Assembly (NCBI RefSeq): GCF_027409185.1
Contig: NC_084464.1
Coordinates: 41,949,095 to 42,013,094 of the forward strand
Source: Cynocephalus volans
Lineage: Eukaryota; Chordata; Mammalia; Dermoptera; Cynocephalidae
Length of the DNA: 64,000 nt
Reading direction: 5' to 3'
The notes beneath the pieces were generated by a model. The model saw only the letters and a program-made list of their open reading frames with translations. It was not told the DNA's origin and did not search any database. Shown here in pieces: positions 9,340 through 22,203 of this stretch. The translations under genes were made by a program, and so were the position numbers. Position 1 is the first letter of the stretch. Each line of letters opens with the position of its first letter.

Positions 9340-12300
9340 AGATGTACCACATTTTCCATATCCACTCATCTGATGATGGACATTTGGGCTGGTTCCAACT
9401 CATGGCTATTGTAAAGAGTGCTGTGATGAACATTGGGGAACAGGTATACCTTCAACTTGATGATTTCCATTCCTCTGGGTATATTCCCAGCAGTGGGATA
9501 GCTGGGTCATATGGAAGATCTATCTGCAATTGTTTGAGGAACCTCCATACCATTTTCCATAGAGGCCGCACCATTTTGCAGTCCCACCAACAATGTATGA
9601 GAGTTCCTTTTTCTCCGCAACCTCGTCAGCATTTATCATTCAGAGTCTTTTGGATTTTAGCCATCCTAACTGGGGTTAGATGGTATCTCAGTGTAGTTTT
9701 GATTTGCATTTCCCGGATGCTGAGTGATGTTGAGCATTTTTTCATATGTCTGTTGGCCATTCGTATATCTTCCTTAGAGAAATGCCTACTTAGCTCTTTT
9801 GCCCATTTTTTAATTGGGTTGCTTGTTTTATTCTTGTACAGTTGTTTGAGTTCCTTATGTAATCTGGATATTAATCCTTTGTCAGATTTATATTTTGCAA
9901 ATATTTTCTCCCACTCTGTTGGTTGTCTTTTAACTCTATTAATTGTTCCTTTTGCTGTGCAGAAGCTTTTGAGTTTGATATAAACCCATTTGTTTATTTT
10001 TCCTTTGGCTTCCCGTGCTTTTGGAGTCGTATTCATGAAGTCTGTGTCCAGTCCTATTTCCTGAAGTGTTTCTCCTATGTTTTCTTTAAGAAGCTTTGTT
10101 TCAGGGTGTATGTTTAAATCGTTAATCCATTTTGACTTGATTTTAGTATATGGTGAGAGGTATGGATCTAGTTTCATTCTCCTGCATATTGATATCCAGT
10201 TATTCCACCACCATTTGCTGAAGAGGCAGTCCCTTCCCCAGTGAATAGGCTTGGTGCCTTTGTCAAATATCAGATGGCAGTAAGTGTGTGGGTTGATTTC
10301 TGGATTCTCTATTCTACTCCATTGATCAGTGTGTCTGTTTTTATGCTGTTATTGGTTATTATACCTTTGTAGTATAGCTTAAAGTCAGGTAGTGTTATCC
10401 CTCCAGCTGTATTTTTTTTGCTCACCATTGCTTTGGCTAAGCGTGGTCTTTTATTATTCCATATAAATGTCTGGATAGTTCTTTCCATTTCTGAGAAAAA
10501 TGTCTTTGGAATTTTGATGGGGATTGCATTGAATTTGTATATCACTTTGGGTAGTATGGACATTTTCACTATGTTGATTCTTCCAATCCAAGAGCATGGG
10601 ATATCTTTCAATCTTTTTGTATCCTCTCTAATTTCTCTCAGCAGTGGTTTGTAGTTCTCATTATAGAGATTTTTCACCTCCTTGGTTAACTCAATTCCTA
10701 AGTATTTTATTTTTTTGGTGGCTATTGTAAATGGGCAGGATTTCTTGATTTCTCATTCTGCATGTTCACTATTGGAGAAAAGAAATGCTACTGATTTTTT
10801 TGTGTTGATTTTGTATCCTGCTACTGTGCTGAAATCATTTATCAATTCCAAGAGGTTTTTTGTAGAGGTTTTGGGCTGTTCGATATATAGGATCATGTCA
10901 TCTGCAAACAGGGACAGCTTGACTTCATCTTTTCCAATCTGGATGCCCTTTATTTCCTTCTCTTCTCTGATTGCTCTGGCTAGTACTTCCAACACTATGT
11001 TGAATAGGAGTGGTGAGAGTGGGCATCCTTGTCTAGTTCCTGTTCTTAAAGTAAAAGCTTTCAGCTCTTCCCCATTCAGGATGATATTGGCAGTGGGTTT
11101 GTCATATATGGCTTTAATTATGTTGAGATACTTTCCCTCTATACCTAACTTATAGAGGGTCTTTGTCAAGAATGAGTACTGAACTTTATCAAATGCTTTT
11201 TCAGCATCTATAGAGATGATCATATGGTCCTTGTGTTTGAGTTTTTTAATATGGTGTATCACATTTATTGATTTGCGTATGTTGAACCAACCTTGCATCC
11301 CTGGAATGAATCTCACTTGATCGTGGTAAATAATTTTACGTATGTGTTGCTGTATTCTGTTTGCTAGTATTTTAGTGAGGATTTTTGCATCTATATTCGT
11401 CAGGATATCGGCCTGTAGTTTTCTTTTTTGGTTATATCTTTACCTGGTTTTGATATCAGGATGATGTTTGCTTCATAGAAAGAGTTTGGGAGATTTGAGT
11501 CTGTTTCAATCTTTTGGAATAGTTTGTAAAGAATCGGTATCAATTCCTCTTTGAATGTTTGGTAAAATTCTGCTGTGAATCCATCTGGTCCTGGGCTTTT
11601 CTTCGTTGGGAGCCTTCTGATAACAGCTTCAATCTTCTTTATTGTTATTGGTCTGTTCAAATTTTCCACGTCTTCATGGTTCAGTTTTGGGAGCTTGTGT
11701 GTGTCCAGAAATTTATCCACTTCCTCCAGATTTTCAAATTTGTTGGCGTATAGTTGTTTATACTAGTCTCGAATGATTCCTTGTATTTCAGATGAATCAG
11801 TTGTAATATCGTCTTTTTCATTTATAATTTTTGTTATTTGAGTCTTCTCTCCTCTTTTTTTTTGTTAGCCATGCTAATGGTTTGTCAATTTTATTTATCT
11901 TTTCAAAAAACCAACTTTTTGATTCATTGATCTTTTGTATTGTTTTTTGGGTTTCAATTTCATTAAGTTCTGCTCTGATCTTAATGATTTCTTTCCGTCT
12001 GCTAACTTTAGGTTAGGATTGTTCTTGTTTTTCTAGTTCTTTAAGGTGAAGTGTTAGGTTGTTCACTTGCCATCTTTCCATTCTTCTGAGGTGAGCATTT
12101 AATGCAATAAATTTCCCCCTTAATACTGCTTTTGCAGTATCCCACAGGTTTTGGTATGATGTATCATTATTTTCATTAGTTTCAATAAATTTTTTGATTT
12201 CCTGCTTGATTTCTTCTTGGACCCATATGTGATTAAGTTGAATGCTGTTTAATTTCCATGTGTTTGTATAGTTTCCAGAGTTTCATTTGTTATTAATTTC

Positions 12301-12918
12301 TAGTTTTAATCCATTGTGGTCTGAGAAAATACATGGGATAATTCCAATTTTTTTGAATTTATTGAGACTTGATTTGTGACCTAATATGTGATCTATCCTG
12401 GAGAATGATCCATGTGCTGATGAGAAGAATGAATATTCTGAGGTTGTTGGATGGAATGTTCTGTAGATATCTGCCATGTCCAATTGGTCTAGAGTATTGT
12501 TTAGATCTTGTGTTTCTCTACTGATTCTTTGCCTAGATGATCTGTCTAATATTGACAGTGGGGTGTTCAGGTCCCCTGCTATTATGGTATTAGTGTCTAT
12601 TTCCTTCTTTAGGTCTAATAGAGTTTGTTTTATAAATCTGGCTGCTCCAACATTGGTTGCATACATATTTATGATTGTTATGTCTTCTTGAAGGATCAGT
12701 CCTTTTATCATTAAGTAGTGTCCCTCATTGTCTCTTTTTATGGTTTTTAGTTTAAAGTCTATTTTGTCAGATATAAGAATAGCTACTCCAGCTCGTTTTT
12801 CTTTTCTGTTTGCATGGTAAATCTTTTTCCATCCTTTCACTCTTAGTCTATGTGAATCTCTATGGGTGAGGTGGGTCTCTTGTAGGCAGCATATAGTTGG
12901 GTCCTCCTTTTTGATCAA
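9340..12918 (-). pseudogene. L1 ORF2 (endonuclease / reverse transcriptase), broken
   Basis: Reads leftwards. The N-terminal endonuclease piece (12283-12918) includes CCLQETHLT and, near its end, SDHNGLKLEI, the catalytic SDH motif of the APE-type L1 endonuclease. The reverse transcriptase lies in 11400-11720 ([14 protein letters not shown]) and 10753-11316, with the catalytic FADDMILY motif and [11 protein letters not shown]-terminal parts are at 10309-10677 and 9626-10177. Stops or frame changes separate these pieces, and no continuous product of about 1270 aa exists. A processed host gene is excluded by the L1-specific motifs. Confidence 0.9.
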
Positions 12919-13245
12919 TCAGCCAGTCTGTGTCTTTTGATTGGGGAATTTAAGCCTTTTACATTAAGAGTTGTTATTGAAAGGTGTTGATTTATTCCTA
13001 GCATTTTATTCGTTGTTTGGTTGTCTTAGGTGTCTTTTGTTCCTTGCTTTCTGATTTACTGTTTGTTTTCTGTGTTTGTTGGTTCCTTAGGTTGTAGATA
13101 GTGTTTTTGTTTGTTTGTTTTCTCTTCATGAATGCCATTTTTATTATACTAGTGAGTTTTGATTTTTCTTGGGTTTTTATGGCAGTGGTAGCTATTTTTC
13201 AGGAACCAAACCCAGTACTCCCTTGAGGATTTCTTGTAAGGGTGG

Positions 13246-14078
13246 TCATGTGGTAGTGAACTCCTGCAGGTTTTGTTTGTCTAAGAAATATACTATTTGC
13301 CCTTCATTTTGGAAGGATAGCCTTGCAGGGTAGAGTATTCTTGGCTGGCAATCTTTGTCTTTTAGTATTTTGAATATATCATCCCATTCCTTTCTAGCTT
13401 TTCGGGTTTGTGATGAAAAGTCTGATATTAGTCTGATTGGGGCTCCCTTATAGGTGATTTGACGCTTCTCTCTTGCAACTTTTAAGATTCTCTCTTTGTC
13501 TCTGAGTTTTGCCAATTTGACTATAACATGTCTTGGAGAAGGCCTTTTTGTGTTGAATAAGTTTGGAGATCATTGAGCTTCCTGGATCTGAAGATCTGTG
13601 ATTTTTCCTATACCTGGGAAGTTTTCTGCCACTATTTTGTTGAATATGTTTTCAATGCAATCTCTGTTTTCCTCCCCTTCTGGAATACCCATGACTTGGA
13701 TATTTGAGCGCTTAAGGTTGTCTGATATCTCTCTCAGATTTTCTTCAATGTCTTTGATTCTTTTTTCTTTTTCTTTCTTTTTTTTTTTTTTTTGTCTGCT
13801 TGTGCTATTTCAAATAGCCCATCTTCAAGTTCAGAGGTTCTCTCTTCAACTTCCACAAGCCTGCTGGTTAAACTCTCTATTGTGTTTTTTTTTTCACTGA
13901 ATAACTTCTTCAGTTCAGCAAGTTCTGCTACATTTTTTTTCAGGACATTGATTTCCTTGTACATTTCCTCTTTCAGGTCCTGTATACTTTTCCTCATTTC
14001 ATCATGATGTCTAGCTGAGTTTTCTTGTATCTCATTCAGTTTCCTTAGAATTATCACTCGAAATTCCTTGTCAGTCAT
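13246..14078 (-). pseudogene. L1 ORF1 (RNA-binding protein), broken
   Basis: An N-terminal coiled-coil piece (13734-14078) starts at a Met, has heptad-like Leu/Glu/Lys spacing, and runs into a lysine-rich A-tract expansion (complement of the T-run at about 13776-13793) before a stop. The C-terminal domain piece (13246-13515) contains AREKRQITYKG and ARLSFQNEG, typical of the L1 ORF1p C-terminal domain. The two are in different frames, so the expansion or another indel has disrupted the ORF. Confidence 0.85.
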
Positions 14079-15425
14079 TTCAAGGGCTTCTTGTTCTATA
14101 GGATCTAGAGTTTGAGATTTATTAACTTTTGGTGGTGTACTTTCTTGATTTTTTTGTATTTCTGGTATCTTTTTTTTTTATGTTTATTCATTGTGGCAGG
14201 CGGTTTCACAGTCCACTGGTTTGAGACTATTGACTAACTAAGATGTTGCTGTGGTTGCCAATTTGGTATGGCTACCTCCGTGACTGCTCAGTTGGCCTCT
14301 AGTGCCTTGTGTGTATGGTTGCCTTGGGTCTTGGGCCTCTCTGGGGAGCCACCTCTCTGGTCAGCTTGGACTCTGCTGGGCTGCTGGATCACGGAGGCGG
14401 TACCGCAGAGTGTGTGATCTCTGCTGAGCTTTCACTTCCCGTGCAGGACTTCTCCCTGTTCTGTGCGCTCTGGCCCGGGCTGTTGGATTGTGCAGTGGCG
14501 ACCCCACAGGGTGTGTGGTTTCTGTCGGGTCTCCGCCTCCCTGGCCATACAACTACCCTCTCTGTGTGCACTGTGCTGGGCTGGGATGTGTCTTCTGCAA
14601 CCCTCGTCTATCAGCTGGGCCTTCAAGACCCTGCTCGGCACCGCCTCGCCCAGGAAGTCTACCAGGTTTCTGCTAGGCACAGACGACCGGTCGCTCTGGG
14701 TGCCTTTGTAGCACTGTGTAGATCTTTCTCGGGACTTATCACCTTCCTCCTGGTATCGCGGTTATTTGTGTACTTGTCTTATCTCCCACACCAGAGCATG
14801 AGTTCCTCGGGGGAGGAGCCCACAGCACACGGTTCACATTTGTATCCCCCCGGCGGACCAAGTCCAGTGCCCACCCGCAGTCAGCTCTCCAGCAGGTTCA
14901 AGCGAACTTGGGAACTCTCCAACCACACTATTCCTAACCAGAAATCGGTTAGGCGTTTTTCCGAACTGGTGGCCACAGAGATGGTATCTGCCTCCCGGTA
15001 ACAGGAAGTTTACCGGGGGCCAGAGCCCAGGGTGTGGTGGAGTAACAGTCAGCCCAGCCCATACTTCCTTGCCCTCCCGACACTGGCCAGGGACGCCCCA
15101 CGCCACCAGCCCTGCCAGAGAACCACGCAGGGAGTGGGAGGGGAGGCCGGCCCGCAGGCCCCGGGAAGCCCCACGCCGCCGGGGCAAGCAAATGGGAAGG
15201 CTCAGTGAGGAGCCAAGCCGGGCGAGGAGGACAGGCTTGGCTGAGCCGGCCGGAGCTGCCACCACCTGAGAAAATGGAGGCAGCCCCGGGTGCGGTGAGT
15301 GGCCTGGTAGGGCAGGCAGAAGCCAGGCGGGCATCTGCCCCCCCGAGCAGGGCCAGGCCGGGGGTCACTCACAGGGCTGTGCCGGGTCGGGCAGCTCCCT
15401 CTCTGCCTCTGCTTTGTCGCTGTCC
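14079..15425 (-). promoter_or_regulatory. L1 5' UTR, GC-rich promoter region
   Basis: The DNA upstream of ORF1 becomes CpG-rich from about 14300 to 15420, like an L1 internal promoter. It continues after the nested insertion (16277-16363). The total leader is roughly 1.4 kb, longer than the human L1 leader of about 0.9 kb. A 230-codon frame (14309-15001, + strand) is antisense to it; see findings. Confidence 0.7.
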
Positions 15426-15434
15426 TATGTGCCC

Positions 15435-15438
<4 letters not shown>

Positions 15439-15477
<39 letters not shown>

Positions 15478-16263
15478 AACATTTTATTTTGTTGATATAC
15501 ATTGTGGCTGATTATTGCTCCCCATCACCAAAACCTCCCTCCTTTCTCCCTCCCCCCTCCCCCCCAACAATGTCCTTTGTGTTTGCTTGTCGTATCAACT
15601 TCAAGTAATTGTGGTTGTTATATCTTCTTCCCCCCCCCCGGTTTTGTGCGTGTGTGTGTGTGTGTGTGAGTGTGTGTGTGAATTTATATATTAATTTTTA
15701 GCTCCCACCAATAAGTGAGAACATGTGGTATTTCTCTTTCTGTGCCTGACTTGTTTCACTTAATATAATTCTCTCGAGGTCCATCCATGTTGTTGCAAAT
15801 GGCAGTATTTCATTCGTTTTTATATCTGAGTAGTATTCCATTGTGTAGATGTACCACATTTTCCATATCCACTCATCTGATGATGGACATTTGGGCTGGT
15901 TCCAGCTCTTGGCTATTGTAAAGAGTGCTGCGATGAACATTGGGGAACAGGTATACCTTCGACTTGATGATTTCCATTCCTCTGGGTATATTCCCAACAG
16001 TGGGATAGCTGGGTCGTATGGTAGATCTATCTGCAATTGTTTGAGGAACCTCCATACCATTTTCCATAGAGGCTGCACCATTTTGCAGTCCCACCAACAA
16101 TGTATGAGAGTTCCTTTTTCTCCGCAACCTCGCCAGCATTTATCATTCAGAGTCTTTTCGATTTTAGCCATCCTAACTGGGGTTAGATGGTATCTTGGTG
16201 TGGTTTTGATTTGCATTTCCAGGATGCTGAGTGATGTTGAGCCTTTTTTCATATATCTGTTGT
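15439..16263 (-). mobile_element. 5'-truncated L1 nested inside the larger L1
   Basis: Very similar to 8940-9750 (same 3' UTR and ORF2 C-terminal end). It is flanked by the 13-bp direct repeat TATGTGCCCATAT (15426-15438 and 16264-16276). The left edge is an (AT)n/(T)n tail. A 184-codon minus-strand frame (15698-16252) encodes the intact C-terminal part of ORF2, including [14 protein letters not shown]. Its insertion postdates the host L1. Confidence 0.92.
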
Positions 16264-16375
16264 TATGTGCCCATATTTTGAGGCGACTTTCTCCTTTGCT
16301 AACCTCTGTACATCAGTTCAGAACTGTTCCATCTTCTTCATCCCCCCTCAAGGCAAAAAAGGGAGGAACTGGTTA

Positions 16376-17389
16376 AATAAGTGAAAGTATATACAGTAGA
16401 ATAATATGTAGCCTTTAGAAAGAGGCAACTTTATATGTGTGCTCACATGGAATGATCTCTTAGCAAATGAACAAAGTAAGATACTATATTTTATTACTTT
16501 ATTACCTGGTATTATGTTTAAGAGTAAGGACATTACATTTTATAGTTATTTATATTTGCATATGAGTGTCAGAGATCAATATATTGGTTCTCAGCTCCCA
16601 ATTCAACTTCAATAATTGCTCTGCCTTAATGGACAAAATTTCTTTAAGGATTTCTCTTTTGCAGCAAGTAAAACATTAAGCTCTCTCAGTAAAGAACTCT
16701 GGAGAAACACTGCAGGAGAAAGGAGCTTCGCTTGATGGGTCCAGTGGTTTCATTGCCACTCCAGGTACAGGTGTGAAGATAATCCTGTGGTGCTCTGCCC
16801 AACCATGTGGCCAGAAAATGAGGTCCCCAGCAATCTCACAGCCCCAACTCAGACTGCTGATCACCTTCTCACAGCCTTCCCAGTGTGGACACCATATGCT
16901 CCAGATTTCTCACCCACACTGACACCCAATTCCTCTGATCACCTGCTCCTCTAAAAGTTTTTCTCCTACAGCTCTCCCAACTCAGACAGAAGTCCACAAG
17001 TCCTCCTGCCTCCAGTGGAACCTCAATCCTCTCTGCACGCCCATGCATCTTCTCACCAACTGTGACTTGCCTGTGCCCGTAAGGGCAGCTTCTTGCTTGC
17101 TCAGCAACTGTGGACTAGCTCTGGACCAGGCAAATCACTGAATTTTGCTGCCATCCAGCAGGCTTCAAACACCTCTTCTCCAGTGAGGTTTGAATTCCAG
17201 CCTTGGGGAAGGGGCCCCACTTCGTCCTTCCTTGTGTCCTCTCTCCCTCAGCCCAAGAGTACCCCATAGAGTTATCTTTATATCTTATAGTTACTCTTTT
17301 ATCATAGCTTAACAACACTTTATATTAAACTTCTACTGTTTGAATCACTGTAATTTCTGTTTCCTGATTGGACCTACACCAATATAGTA
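16376..17389. other. No gene; LTR-like sequence in the right part
   Basis: 16720-17388 has a unique-looking, LTR-like texture and ends CTGATTGGACCTACACCAATATA, reminiscent of an LTR/ERVL-type end, but I could not find a partner end or duplication. No exon supported. Confidence 0.35.
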
Positions 17390-17989
17390 TACGACTACAT
17401 ACAATATTGCTAGAAGGATACATAATAAACTGGTCACAACTATTATCACTGGGAAGAGTAAATAGGCAGCTTGAAGAAGGACAAAGGAGGGAAATCTACT
17501 CTTTAATACATATGTTTGCCTGTATTTTGAATGTTGCAGCTGTGCCCACTTTACCTATTCAAATAAGTAAATTGAGTGTGTGTGTGAATTTTAAGCTGCT
17601 ATAAGCTCAGGACAGATGTAGCTACAAGTTTATGTGCCCCACTAGAATCAGTCCCAGTACTCATTACTAATTGTCAGACAAAATGGTGATAAAAAAGTGG
17701 CAACTAGAATAAAAATTAAACTAGGCTAATTATAAACACCCTGCTCCTTATTCACTCCCCAAGCTGCTTCATCCATGAATATTTTATATGCCATGAAACT
17801 ATCAGAGATTTCTAATATATTCCATAATATAATATGAAATCAAAAGAACTTCAAAAAGCTAAATTTAGGAGAAAATCATAGCAAAATGACATGCAATTCT
17901 GAGATGATTACTGAGTTTTGTACTTAAGTCTATAATCACATGCAAAAAAGTATCTGAGTATAATCAGAAAAGCTTACGCAATCATGGAC
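17390..17989. other. AT-rich intergenic DNA
   Basis: Nothing recognised. Confidence 0.4.
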
Positions 17990-18830
17990 TGTAGAATAAT
18001 GTGATGGCCAAGGGACTGTGATATTGTGACAGAATAAGAAATAAGTGTATTGGCCTCTTCCCCCAGTTGCTGACACAGAGCTCAGAAAGCTCTTGTAATT
18101 TCCCCGGTAATATGAGCATTTTTTTCTAATAAGGTGACTCTTAATGGGATCCTGGATGTGGGCTGGTTACCAGAATGACCAAGGCATGATTAGGAGCTTG
18201 GAACTTTCAGCTCTACCCACCTTCTTCCAGGAAAGGAAGAGGGGCTGAAGATAGAGTTAATACTCAATCATGCCTAAGTGATGATGCCTTCATAAAAATT
18301 CCTGAACAATGGGGTCCAAAGAGCTTCCAGGTTGCGGAATACTTGGTGGTGCTGAGAGGGTGGCATAACCCAGAGGGGGCATGGAAGCTCTGTGTCCCTT
18401 CCCACATGCCTTGCCCTATGCATCTCTTCCATCTGGCTTTTCATCTGCATACTTTGTAATATCCTTTATAATAAACTGGTAAATATAAGCAAAGATCTTT
18501 CTTGAGTTCTGTGAGCTACTCTAGCAAATAATCTAACCAAAAGAGGGGATCATGGGAACCCCCAATGTATAGCCAATGGATCAGAAGTTCTGGAGGCCCA
18601 GAACTATGATTGGAATCTAAAGTGGGGGCAGTCTTGTGGGATCCCTTAACCTGAGGGATCTCACTCTAACTCCAGGTAGATAGTGTCAGAATTGAATTGA
18701 ATTGAATCTAATAATAGCACATTCAGTTGGTGTCCACTAGAGAATTTCTTGGTCAGTGTGGGAGAAAACCAACACATTTTGGTGACCAAAGTGTTGAGTG
18801 CTGAAAACATAAGAGAAAACAGTGAGTTTG
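17990..18830 (+). mobile_element. Degraded ERV LTR-like element
   Basis: Contains a poly-A-signal region (CTTTATAATAAACTGGTAAA, about 18460-18483), then GGGGGCAGTCTTGTGGGATCCC, CTAACTCCAGGTAGATAGTG and a short (GAATT)n run at 18692-18707, followed by GGTGTCCACTAGAGAATT. The order looks like the R/U5 part of an ancient LTR read on the + strand. Family not assigned. Confidence 0.5.
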
Positions 18831-19621
18831 GTGTTTTGTAGGTTGGGTTTTTTTCCTTTTATGCTGGGCCCTTATCCATTTTGCAGCTGTCAGATTGTCT
18901 TGGATTTGAATCCTAGATCTGCAAACTCATACCCAGAATATGGTGTCATATCAGGGACACATGTTTGTATATTTCTGACAGGTTGGACATTCAGCAGCAG
19001 TAGTGGGTAGATCAGCCTTGGTGAGTGGATGCCCTGGCTGTTGGAACCATGCGTACCTCCATCCTGCCACCACAACCACTGCTTTCGTAATCCCACTGTG
19101 CTAGCACTGCAGTGATCTATGGCAGAGACTGGTTGATGGGAACCCCCCACAGACATTCTGTTTACTTGGTTGTTTAGTGCCTCTTCTGCTGTGGATGAGC
19201 TCTGGTGGGCATTAGCATGAAATACAAAGATATCCATACTTGTTTCCCATTCTCATAGATCCATCCACATGTCTCTTCTCCAGATTTCATTGTCCTTGAT
19301 CTTCCAAACCTTCTCCTTGCAAGCCCTTGACCAACCAGCCACAGCATTTGTCACTGCCCACATATTCACACATATTCTTCCATTGAGCCACTTTTCCTTC
19401 CATACAAAATAGATGACCAGGTGAACCACCCAATGCTCTGCCCATTGGGAGGATTTACCATCACTACTGTCTTACAGAGCCACTTTGAGTGGAGCTATAG
19501 AGCAGCAGTAGTCCATTTTCAGCTCACACCAATGTATTGAGCTGATCCATCCACGAACCAAGGTCACTTTTTTTTCCCATCAGCTTGTCATAAGGCATCC
19601 TTCTGCCAAGGCAAATTAAAG

Positions 19622-20120
19622 ATGGCTACAAACTATTTGACAATCTTCCCCCAAAAAGTGGTGTCTATTTCCCCTCCCCTTGAATTTGGGTTGATTTGTA
19701 ACTGTTTTGACCAAGATAGTGTGGCAAAAGTGACACATGACAGCTCTCTGCCTAGTCTGAAAGAGAACTTGCTATTCCACCTTGGTCTCTTGAAGTTCTG
19801 AGTTGCCAAGTAAAAAGTCTGAACACCATGCTGGAGATACCATGTGGAAAGACCCCAACAGGAAGAGATAGAAGGGTCAAGATGATCCCAAAGTTGTAGT
19901 GAAACCACCAAGGAGCCAGTCATGTGAGTGATGCTGTTTTGGACCCTCTGGGCTGTCCATCTGCCAACTGAATACCTCCAAGTGATCCCATGGAACATAA
20001 GAGTCACCCAGCCAAGCTCTTCCTGAATTCTTGACCTATAACACTGTGAGATACAATGAAGTGGTTGTTGGTTTAAAGCACCAGTTTGGGGGAGATTTTA
20101 TTACACAGAAATAGATAAGT
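19622..20120 (+). mobile_element. MLT1-type MaLR LTR
   Basis: Features of MLT1 LTRs: AACTATTTGACAATCTTCCC near the start, GACCAAGATAGTGTGGCAAAAG, TTCCTGAATTCTTGACC, then GTTGGTTTAAAGCACC and a closing CACAGAAATAGATAAG. Non-coding; it lies within the ERVL remnant. Confidence 0.6.
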
Positions 20121-21214
20121 GGAAAATAGCCAATGAGCCACTGGTGTGAAGCAGTACAGAGGCAACAGTACAGATGACATGGGGTCTGGGCCACCTGCTT
20201 GTGTACTTTGCTTCTGCCTTCCAGTTCTGCTTATGCTTGATCCAGGACATATTGTTTCTATCTTACAATTGGTGATGTTGTGACCAACTGACCTTGTCAC
20301 TTGATTGGTTTCACAGAACCCAGCTCATGATGGGCAGTTTTAGCTTCACGGTCATTTGATGTCCCATGGTCAGGATCTCTGTCTCTAATAAGCCCAGTAG
20401 CAGGCCAGGAGCTATTTCCTAATGGGATATACTTTCCTACCACAGATAGCATAGCTTTGATCAAGAACCTCAGGGGTCTATGTTGTGGTTTACCTTTGGA
20501 GGGTTACCAGAAATATCACACTGCATCTTTTCCCACCACTGATACCTCCAGTGCTCAAGAGTCTGTTGGGTCAGATGTACCAGCAGGGCTGCTGGTACCA
20601 CAGCCTATAACAGCTGCAAAGCCCTTTTCTGTCCCGGGCTCCAGTCAGTCACTGGTAAATGGCTCTATGCACTATTCACATGGGTGTGAAATATGCTGCT
20701 CCTAGAATCAAAAGAGAACTACCAAACATTAGTGGTGCTAAATGTGAAATATGATAATTTGTCTTTACTTTAGAGGGATATCCTGGCATGGTCCAGATGA
20801 CTGGACATCTAAGAACTTCAAAGGTGTGGAGAGCCCGGAATCTTCATAGGGTTTATCTCCCACCCTCTGATGTGCATTTGTCTTACCAGCGCCACCAACA
20901 TAACTTGCCGTCTGGTTCATCCTGTTTAACTAATATGTCATTGACAGTGGAACAATGTGATGTTTTGTGAAATGTCCAGAAGGTCCATGTCCAGCGGCAT
21001 ACTGGGACTAGCTCATGCTGCCTCACAGAGCTGATTGTTAAATTTTCAGGAATTTTGCAAACCAGTTGTTAAACACTATCATTATTAAAATTTAAGTTAC
21101 ATAAAATTATATTCAAATAAATTATATTGACAAAATAATAAATACTGAAACTCATCATTTCTTAGTTTTTTACTATTATGTATGCTCTTTGGTTATTTAC
21201 ATCTACTGTGTCTG

Positions 21215-21525
21215 TAAGTAGTCCCCCCTTATGTGTTTCAAGACCCCCAGTGGATGCCTGTAACAGCAGATAGAATCAAACCTTATGCGTGTACATACTA
21301 ATTTTTTTCTATACATATATACCTACAGTAAAGTTAAATTGATAAATTAGGCACAGTAAGAGATTAACAATAATTAATAATAAAATAGAACAATTATAAC
21401 AATATACTGTAATAAAGATTATGTGAATGTGGTCTCTCTCTCAAAATATCGTAACGTATGTCATATTTTTGGACCACAGTTGACCATGAGTAACTGAAAC
21501 TGCAGAGTGACTACTGTGTAATAAA
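21215..21525 (+). mobile_element. TcMar-Tigger non-autonomous DNA transposon
   Basis: Contains GACCCCCAGTGGATGCCTG, a middle block AATTAGGCACAGTAAGAGATTAAC and AATATACTGTAATAAAGATTATGTGAATG, and a 3' end GACCACAGTTGACCATGAGTAACTGAAACTGCAG. These are Tigger-family MITE signatures. AT-rich and non-coding. Confidence 0.65.
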
Positions 21526-22203
21526 AATATTATATAATGTACTATATAATGGTGTGTTACTGTTCATCTCTTTAGAGCTCTGCATTTTCAGTAATGTCAG
21601 GTTAGCAGTTTAAAATTGGCCATGGTGGGAACATTTACACTATAGAAATCAGCAAATGCTATAAATCAAGACTTTTTTGCCTGAAGTAGTAGCAAATCAC
21701 TGTCCATGTCCTTTTGGGCCATATTATGGTGGGAGAGTTTTAACATCATCCCGGAGTAAAACTGTAAGTGTATACTTATATCCATACCCTGTAAATGCAA
21801 AGCACCTCTGATTCTCCTTCCTGATAGTACTTGAAAAGAACACATTCACCAGATCAACAGCCACGTAACATGGACCTGAAACCATGTTAATCAGGCTCAA
21901 CAGTCGAAATTAGAGCTATTTCATGGCTGAGTTTATGGTAGTGCAGTCAACTTCTGAGATCCATCTGGTTTTTGTGTGACCAGACTAGGGGAATTAAATG
22001 GGGGATGTAATAGGGACAACCACCGCTCATCCTTTAAGAGTGGCATCCATCAACCATTTCCCTTGGATTGTGATATTGATTTATTGTCTTTGTGCGAAGG
22101 GGTTGTAGATTCAGGCCTTACACTTGGTCTTCCCTATTACTATAGTTCTTACTCCACAGACCAAAGAACTAATGTGAGGATTCTGCCAACTACCAAGTAT
22201 GTG

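Larger units (their letters stand above)
8938..16363 (-). mobile_element. Near full-length L1 (LINE-1), inverted, with nested L1
   Basis: Oriented on the - strand: poly(A) tail at the left end (T-run from 8938), 3' UTR with a (TG)n tract (9119-9173), ORF2 remnants to about 12.9 kb, ORF1 remnants about 13.2-14.08 kb, and a GC-rich 5' UTR from about 14.08 kb to the right end. A 12-bp target duplication AGGAACTGGTTA flanks it. Without the nested L1 (15439-16263) and its 13-bp duplication it is about 6.6 kb, full-length for a mammalian L1. Both ORFs carry stops or frameshifts, so the copy is dead. Confidence 0.9.

Noticed and set aside
9342-9983. 213-codon plus-strand frame
   Set aside because: Antisense of L1 ORF2. 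The same frame reappears in the nested L1 at 15849-16376.
16720-17388. Possible gene with exons (open frames 17115-17318 and 16676-16864)
   Set aside because: No splice-consistent coding signal or homology; the texture is that of an old LTR.
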